Shown here: piece after piece, positions 48,540 to 52,821 of the stretch
Layout of the letters: each line of letters opens with the position of its first letter
Position numbering within the stretch: the stretch's first letter is position 1
The notes under the pieces: generated by a model
Database searches by the model: none
What the model was told of the DNA's origin: nothing
The model's input: only the letters and a program-made list of their open reading frames with translations
Source of the DNA: Methanosarcina sp.
Lineage (GTDB): Archaea; Halobacteriota; Methanosarcinia; Methanosarcinales; Methanosarcinaceae
Direction: 5' to 3'
DNA length: 52,821 bases
Assembly (NCBI GenBank): GCA_003164755.1
Contig: PLUB01000086.1
Span: 1 to 52,821, forward strand
Program-made: the position numbers and the translations under genes

Positions 48540-48725
48540 CTGAAAAGAAAATGTCCTCGTTTATCATACTGTAAACTATACAAAAGTAACTCATTCAACT
48601 GTAATAAAGAACCTCAGGGATGTGGAGTATGGAAATTAATTGAAAGGGAAAAATCAACCATTATAGCAACCCTTTGGAACAAAAGATTATTGCTTCCCTT
48701 AATGTATATTCATGCAGAGAAATAA
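48540..48725 (+). CDS. Cys-containing small protein with CTG in start position
   Basis: GGGGGT is followed 7 bases later by CTG AAA AGA AAA TGT. Read with CTG as start, the frame is (M)KRKCPRLSYCKLYKSNSFN, CNKEPQGCGVWKLIEREKST then IIATLWNKRLLLPLMYIHAE and K, 61 residues, with a stop immediately before the CTG. Four spaced Cys (C5, C10, C20, C27) suggest metal binding. No ATG, GTG or TTG exists in a useful position. CTG may be a weak start or a mutated ATG. The protein is not recognised. Confidence 0.35.
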   Translation: MKRKCPRLSYCKLYKSNSFNCNKEPQGCGVWKLIEREKSTIIATLWNKRLLLPLMYIHAEK

Positions 48726-49353
48726 CAGTTTAGATTAATTGTCGATTGTGATTTAAATTTCCACAATTTTTGATCAAAATTTTGCCAAATATTTATTATC
48801 CCTAAAAGCTGATGGTAAAGATTAACCTTTTTTGTACAAGGTCTCTTTCGGTAGCATTACCTTTACCTTTGATTTTTTTTGTGTATAGAGTATCAAAAAA
48901 ATTCTTTACAAAAATGACATAATTAACTATTTGAAAACCATTACCTTTTAAATTGGTCGAAAAATACTGTTTTGAGTTTGAAGCAATACGTACTAATGCA
49001 GATAAGGTATATCTTTTCGTAGGCGCTTAACCGAAATATTCTCCTTCAAGAGTTAGGCAGATAACAAAAAATACAGTAAAAATTTTTAAAGAATATCACG
49101 TTATTTAATAATAGTTATTGAATGTTGGGCTATTTGGTTACGTCTGTTATGTTGGAAATATTGATGACGCATTACTCTCGATGTTATTATGACAAGATGT
49201 CGAAATTCAGGTGACTCAGAGCGAAAAAAATGATATTATAAGATAATAATGTATAATTTGAATAATATATGGATATATCGAGCGCGGGCACGAACTCCTT
49301 GTTACTTGCAACTGGATGCAAAAACAAAATTTCGATTTTTTCTTGTTATGATA
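48726..49353. other. Intergenic, nothing recognised
   Basis: AT-rich spacer. No feature could be supported. Confidence 0.4.
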
Positions 49354-49602
49354 TTACTTCGGTGGCACAGCTGGCATTCCATGCCCATAGTCACTATGCC
49401 CTTGATCACAATGACCCCCTTGGTCACAGTGCCTATTACCATATTCACAGTACCCCTGGTCACAGTGCCCATTACCATGCTTGTAGTTATCAGAAAAATC
49501 TGCAGCCTCTGAAACCGTAGCAATCACTAATAATACAAAAAGGACTGACAGCAAAATAAGCATTTTCTTTTGCACTCTATTAACTGATTGTTTCAACAAC
49601 AT
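49354..49602 (-). CDS. Leader-family secreted protein with CDQG repeats
   Basis: An 82-residue exported protein: MLLKQSVNRVQKKMLILLSV then LFVLLVIATVSEAADFSD, a signal peptide cleaved near SEAA. The mature part is built of HCDQG/YCEYG repeats (HGNGHCDQGYCEYGNRHCDQ, GGHCDQGHSDYGHGM), with five Cys-or-Ser repeat positions and many His, fit for metal binding or disulfide linking. AAGGAGTGAT directly precedes the ATG. The leader resembles the 6964 protein (MLKQSISRIKKV). The reading frame is intact. The shared upstream element is at 50030-50056, 428 bp upstream. Confidence 0.75.
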   Translation of the reverse strand: MLLKQSVNRVQKKMLILLSVLFVLLVIATVSEAADFSDNYKHGNGHCDQGYCEYGNRHCDQGGHCDQGHSDYGHGMPAVPPK

Positions 49603-49619
49603 ATCACTCCTTTGAATAA

Positions 49620-50559
49620 TTTAAATTAAAATATTTGAAACTGGGAATAAGCATCTTTGGACTTCAAACACTCTGAATCATAACACATGTTACATGCCTA
49701 CAATGCTTAATTTATCTCCTCGACGTAGGAATCTTAATAATTTCATGCCTTCATATGTTCAAATTAATTTGACATTCTTTATAGAGGATTTCAATGAACC
49801 TTTGATTTACACGAGTCACTTAGATACTACTTATAAGTACATACAAAATTTTGTGATTTAGCGAATTACTCCATAATCCATGTTCTATCGAGTAAAGCAC
49901 TTCAATGCAGATTTACCAAATGATCACAAAAGTTTGATTTTATAACTCGTAGTAGTACTATTTTTAAAAGAATGTATTTATAAATCAACTCGTAATTTTT
50001 TTGGTACTGTAGTTAGTTAATTTAGATTCAAACTATATAATATATCATGAAACATTATTTAGTATATTATAATTAGTATATAAAAAAACGAGTAGTAGAA
50101 TATTTTGGTAAATAACCCATTTAATATTCAAAACTTTTACTAAAAAGCGTTTTATTTGCAGTGTATTTTTCGGAAACATGAACAATGTTGAAATCAAAGT
50201 TTCGAGATAGAATTTTAAATTGTATGAAGAAAAAAGATGCATGAAGCTTCTTTATGCATTCTAAGATATACACTTTTATACTATATTTAATCATTATCCA
50301 ATATTTCTTTTATTTTTAGTGTCACAAATTTTTCATATGAAATTACATACATACCAGGAAACAAAACAAAAACCAAGTGTCCAACATAAAATTACACCGA
50401 ATATATCAATCAGCCTATTTCTATAATTATTCTCAGATAATTGTATTTATTTGAGATTCTTTCAATTTTTTGAACAGTCGATATTTTGATGGATCATGGT
50501 ACTAAAGAGACATGTGACCACAGGAATTAAACTCGTATACAATTTCTCGCTTATTCAGA
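49620..50559. other. Upstream region of 49602 gene with dispersed repeat
   Basis: Holds the shared element at 50030-50056 and one copy of the 75-bp dispersed repeat at 49802-49875 (TTGATTTACACGAGTCACTT). No gene was recognised; the frame at 50045-50242 was not called. Confidence 0.4.
50030..50056 (-). promoter_or_regulatory. Shared upstream element of leader-family genes (copy D)
   Basis: On the reverse strand AATGTTTCATGATA then TATTATATAGTTT. It matches copies A-C in the ATGTTTC block and in TATTATAT. It is the most distant from its gene, 428 bp before the 49602 start. Confidence 0.55.
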
Positions 50560-50890
50560 GTATCATTAGCTTATCTCCCTTGAGCACCGCTATAATGACA
50601 TCCATAATCAACAAACCGTGCTTTATGATAGAGTAGGAACGTAGGCTCTAATTTTACAGGAAGCTACATCTATGTGTGTGGTCCTGAAAATTCCTTGTAT
50701 TTTTTGCTATAATTTCATAATTTTAATGGCCTTTTCTGCCTGGCTATTTGCAAGTGGAATCCTCAGATCTGGGAGGAAAGCTTATGATCGTTTCTTTGTG
50801 CTGTATAAACCCATTAAATAGATTCCTTACTTTTGTTTTCTGATTAGCATCTTGTTTCCCTCGTTTTTGAGGGCTTAGATAAGGTGGATT
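50560..50890 (-). pseudogene. IS66-type transposase, C-terminal remnant
   Basis: The reverse strand reads LPDLRIPLANSQAEKAIKIM then QKIQGIFRTTHIDVASCKIR and AYVPTLS, and in the next frame DVIIAVLKGDK. This is the conserved C-terminal block of IS66-family transposases (IPLTNNQAER.IR..K, QKISG.FR, IR.Y..T, D....L.G). Stops interrupt it and the catalytic part is missing. Confidence 0.75.
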
Positions 50891-51747
50891 TTTTTCAATC
50901 TTTTTATGATTATTGAATTTAACATTTCTTAAAACATATTAAATTACTTTTGATTCAACTTTTGGATTTACCCATTCCACTCAAAAGCATACGTTTTTTA
51001 ATTAACCCAGCTACAATGGATTATCTAGTATAACAATGCATAAAATTTATCTAGCAGCTACATTAAAAATAGTTCTCCCATTTTCGGAGCTTTCGGAATA
51101 ACTCACTCACAAAAAAATGAATACGGATTCAGGCTGGGTATAATATAATGCAAATTTCTCCAGCCTACACAAATTTGGGACACCGTGAAAGTGTCCCAGT
51201 TGCGCGCCAGGTCTGAAGAGTTAGAAAGACACAATACAACTTTAAAGCATAATTATGCAACAATTTGGCTTTGAATTCAGTAGATAAGTAGCAATGCCCA
51301 CAAAATAAATACATTTCATATTAGTTATGTACTCATCAAATTTTTGGATGTGTTTACAGAGTGGGAGGCGACTTAAAAAAAGTAATCGAGATACCTGAGT
51401 ATTCTCATAGGAAGCTTTCATAGTTCTGCTTTTCTGAATCTTTTGCCTCCAAAAACTCACTACTTATGATTTATTTTAATAACAATAATTAGCTGTTTAG
51501 TCTAGCCAGAAAAAATGACTGACATCGATTTTGTTGCAATAAATACTTCTGATTACTAACTGATGGGAAATAAAAAAAGTATTAACAGCCGACAGTTTAA
51601 GATACGAGCTCATATAAATTTGCTCAGTAAATATTAGTGAAACTAGCTATTGATATTATTTTTTCCATACTGAATAAGTACGACAATAATAAAGAATTTC
51701 CATTTGATTAAAATGGAAACCCCACTATTATTTAATCTAATTTACAC
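50891..51747. other. Intergenic, nothing recognised
   Basis: AT-rich region behind the secreted protein gene. Frames at 51242-51460 show no ribosome site or family pattern. ATTAAAATGGAAACCCCA (51706-51723) recurs at 40793-40815, a minor shared string. Confidence 0.4.
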
Positions 51748-52266
51748 TTAACAATTTTTTTCTGCTTTATGCTTGTTAGAATGGTTTTTATGTTTATGTT
51801 TATGTTTACTCAAAGCACATTTACCCTTGTGGCATTTAGATGAAGAAACCTTACCCTTACAGACATTAGATTCCGAATTTGGTACTGCAGTTGTAGAAGG
51901 TTCACTGCCAATCATGGAAGGTTCACTGCCATACATAGGACTGCCATACATAGGACTGCCATACATAGGTACAGGTACTACAGCACCGCCATAACCTCCA
52001 TAACCAGGTCCGCCATTGTTATCTCTGTCAGAGGTTTTGTTCTCTTTTGTCATATTTTCTGGGTGGAACTGATCAAGGAACTTGAACCATTCACCATTCC
52101 CAAGTTTACCCAAGTCATGATCAAAGTTCATCGATGCCATAGGACTATCATGAGAATCTTCACTAGAATCTCTATCATCAAAAGCTGCTACTACACTCGA
52201 TATCAATATTGCTACAATAAATAATGTTAAAATACGTGGTATATTTTTAGATATTTGTTTCCCCAT
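51748..52266 (-). CDS. Secreted protein with MYGSP repeats and Lys/His/Cys tail
   Basis: A 172-residue exported protein: MGKQISKNIPRILTLFIVAI then LISSVVAAF, cleaved near VVAA. An acidic segment DDRDSSEDSHDSP is followed by a middle with DHDLGKLGNGEWFKFLDQFH, a Gly/Tyr stretch (GPGYGGYGG), three MYGSP repeats, then SEPS repeats. The C-terminal domain is basic and metal-prone (SKCHKGKCALSKHKHKHKNH). GGGGTGAT lies 5 bases before the ATG. The MGKQ leader start links it to the other leader-family members, although its hydrophobic core is less similar and no copy of the shared upstream element was found. Probably a surface or matrix protein that binds metal or anions. Confidence 0.75.
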   Translation of the reverse strand: MGKQISKNIPRILTLFIVAILISSVVAAFDDRDSSEDSHDSPMASMNFDHDLGKLGNGEWFKFLDQFHPENMTKENKTSDRDNNGGPGYGGYGGAVVPVPMYGSPMYGSPMYGSEPSMIGSEPSTTAVPNSESNVCKGKVSSSKCHKGKCALSKHKHKHKNHSNKHKAEKNC

Positions 52267-52531
52267 ATAATCACCCCAAACTGGTTTGGTAGATACAATT
52301 ATTTATTGGATTTCAGTATCAATCAATTTAAATTAAGTATGTTAGTTAACATATTTTTTAAATTTTTTTTAAATTGTATCAGTTTGGATATTCGCGTCAA
52401 CGCTATATATCAATTGCAGAAAATAAAGTCAGCAATTTAATTTAGAAGTTAATATAAATATATATTTTATTTTATATAATTTAAGCTTATAATCTTATTT
52501 TGACAATGCAAATCTCATTTAGAAGAAATTT

Positions 52532-52549
52532 GGTTCCGTTGCAAAAAAA
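52532..52549 (+). repeat. IS6-type left terminal inverted repeat
   Basis: GGTTCCGTTGCAAAAAAA, about 65 bp before the IS6 transposase start. The inverse of the copy at 332-347. Confidence 0.7.
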
Positions 52550-52596
52550 TATGAGATCGATACTATGAAATAAATAGGAATTTAAGAGTATATAAT

Positions 52597-52821
52597 ATGC
52601 CATTAAATGCCTTTAAATGGAAACACTTTGTAGGCTAAATAATTCTGCAAACAGTAAGATGGTATTTAAAATATCCATTGACCTATAGAAATTTAAAGGA
52701 AATGATGCAGAAAGAGGAATAAAAGTCGACCATACAACAATCATTAGATGGGTACATCGATATTCACCTGAGATAGAAAAGAGGATAAGAAGGCATTTAA
52801 GACCAACAAATGATTCATGGA
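52597..52821 (+). pseudogene. IS6-family transposase, N-terminal part (runs off the window)
   Basis: The ATG frame reads MPLNAFKWKHFVG, TAA, IILQTVRWYLKYPLTYRNLK and EMMQKE. It then shifts to ERGIKVDHTTIIRWVHRYSP and EIEKRIRRHLRPTNDSW at the window end. The HTTIIRWVHRYSPEIEKR block is the IS6/IS240 helix-turn-helix region. A stop at codon 14 and a frameshift make it inactive in this form. It is the same family and orientation as the relic at 1-262. Confidence 0.8.

Overview
The window looks like a piece of a Methanosarcina-type archaeal chromosome. It is strongly AT-rich. It carries an Orc1/Cdc6 initiator, a methanogen chromosomal protein MC1 gene, PKD and DUF11-type surface-protein genes, a papain-like protease with its chagasin-type inhibitor, and remnants of the insertion sequences usual in that genus (IS6, IS200/605 TnpB, IS256, IS5, IS66). 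Coding density is very low. Many genes can be read only across frameshifts or stop codons, so much of the window is decaying accessory DNA. No tRNA, rRNA or CRISPR array was seen. Family names rest on recognised motifs, not on database searches.

Layout. 0-0.35 kb: 3' end of an IS6-type element; the 5' end of a similar element in the same orientation begins at 52.5 kb. 1.1-3.4 kb: a divergent orc1/cdc6 gene, then ten direct copies of an ORB-like box, an AT-rich stretch and one inverted box. This is a candidate replication origin. 3.7-8.2 kb: a glycosyltransferase, TnpB relics, two tiny Gly/Trp/Cys peptide genes and the secreted Gly/Tyr/His protein at 6964. 8.7-11.1 kb: the protease-inhibitor pair, the best intact operon here. 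11-34 kb: mostly relics (DUF11 protein, TnpB, wHTH regulator, His-rich protein, IS256, Mrp ATPase) between a few intact genes (PKD protein, secreted helical protein, TPR protein, QueG-like Fe-S protein, gamma-carbonic-anhydrase-like protein).

34.5-39.8 kb: a one-directional cluster of small genes (an LPD29-like protein, a ribbon-helix-helix/coiled-coil protein, small membrane proteins). Behind it lies an array of TTACAC boxes spaced by one or two helical turns. It resembles the maintenance module of a plasmid or virus. 40-52.8 kb: relics of IS256, IS5, IS66 and TnpB, an MscS pseudogene cut by a small MITE-like repeat, an MC1 gene with an in-frame UAG, an intact site-2 protease with two CBS domains, and two more secreted low-complexity proteins.

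The most novel feature is a dispersed family of at least seven genes or pseudogenes (6964, 13769, 21738, 32548, 45456, 49602, 52266). They share an N-terminal leader that begins M(G/L)KQ or MLLKQ, but their mature parts are unrelated: Gly/Tyr/His, Asn/Gly then Cys, poly-His, CDQG repeats, or MYGSP repeats with a Lys/His tail. Four members share a 27-bp AT-rich element 215-430 bp upstream. This suggests a co-regulated family of exported peptides that keeps its leader and promoter while the mature part diversifies and often decays.
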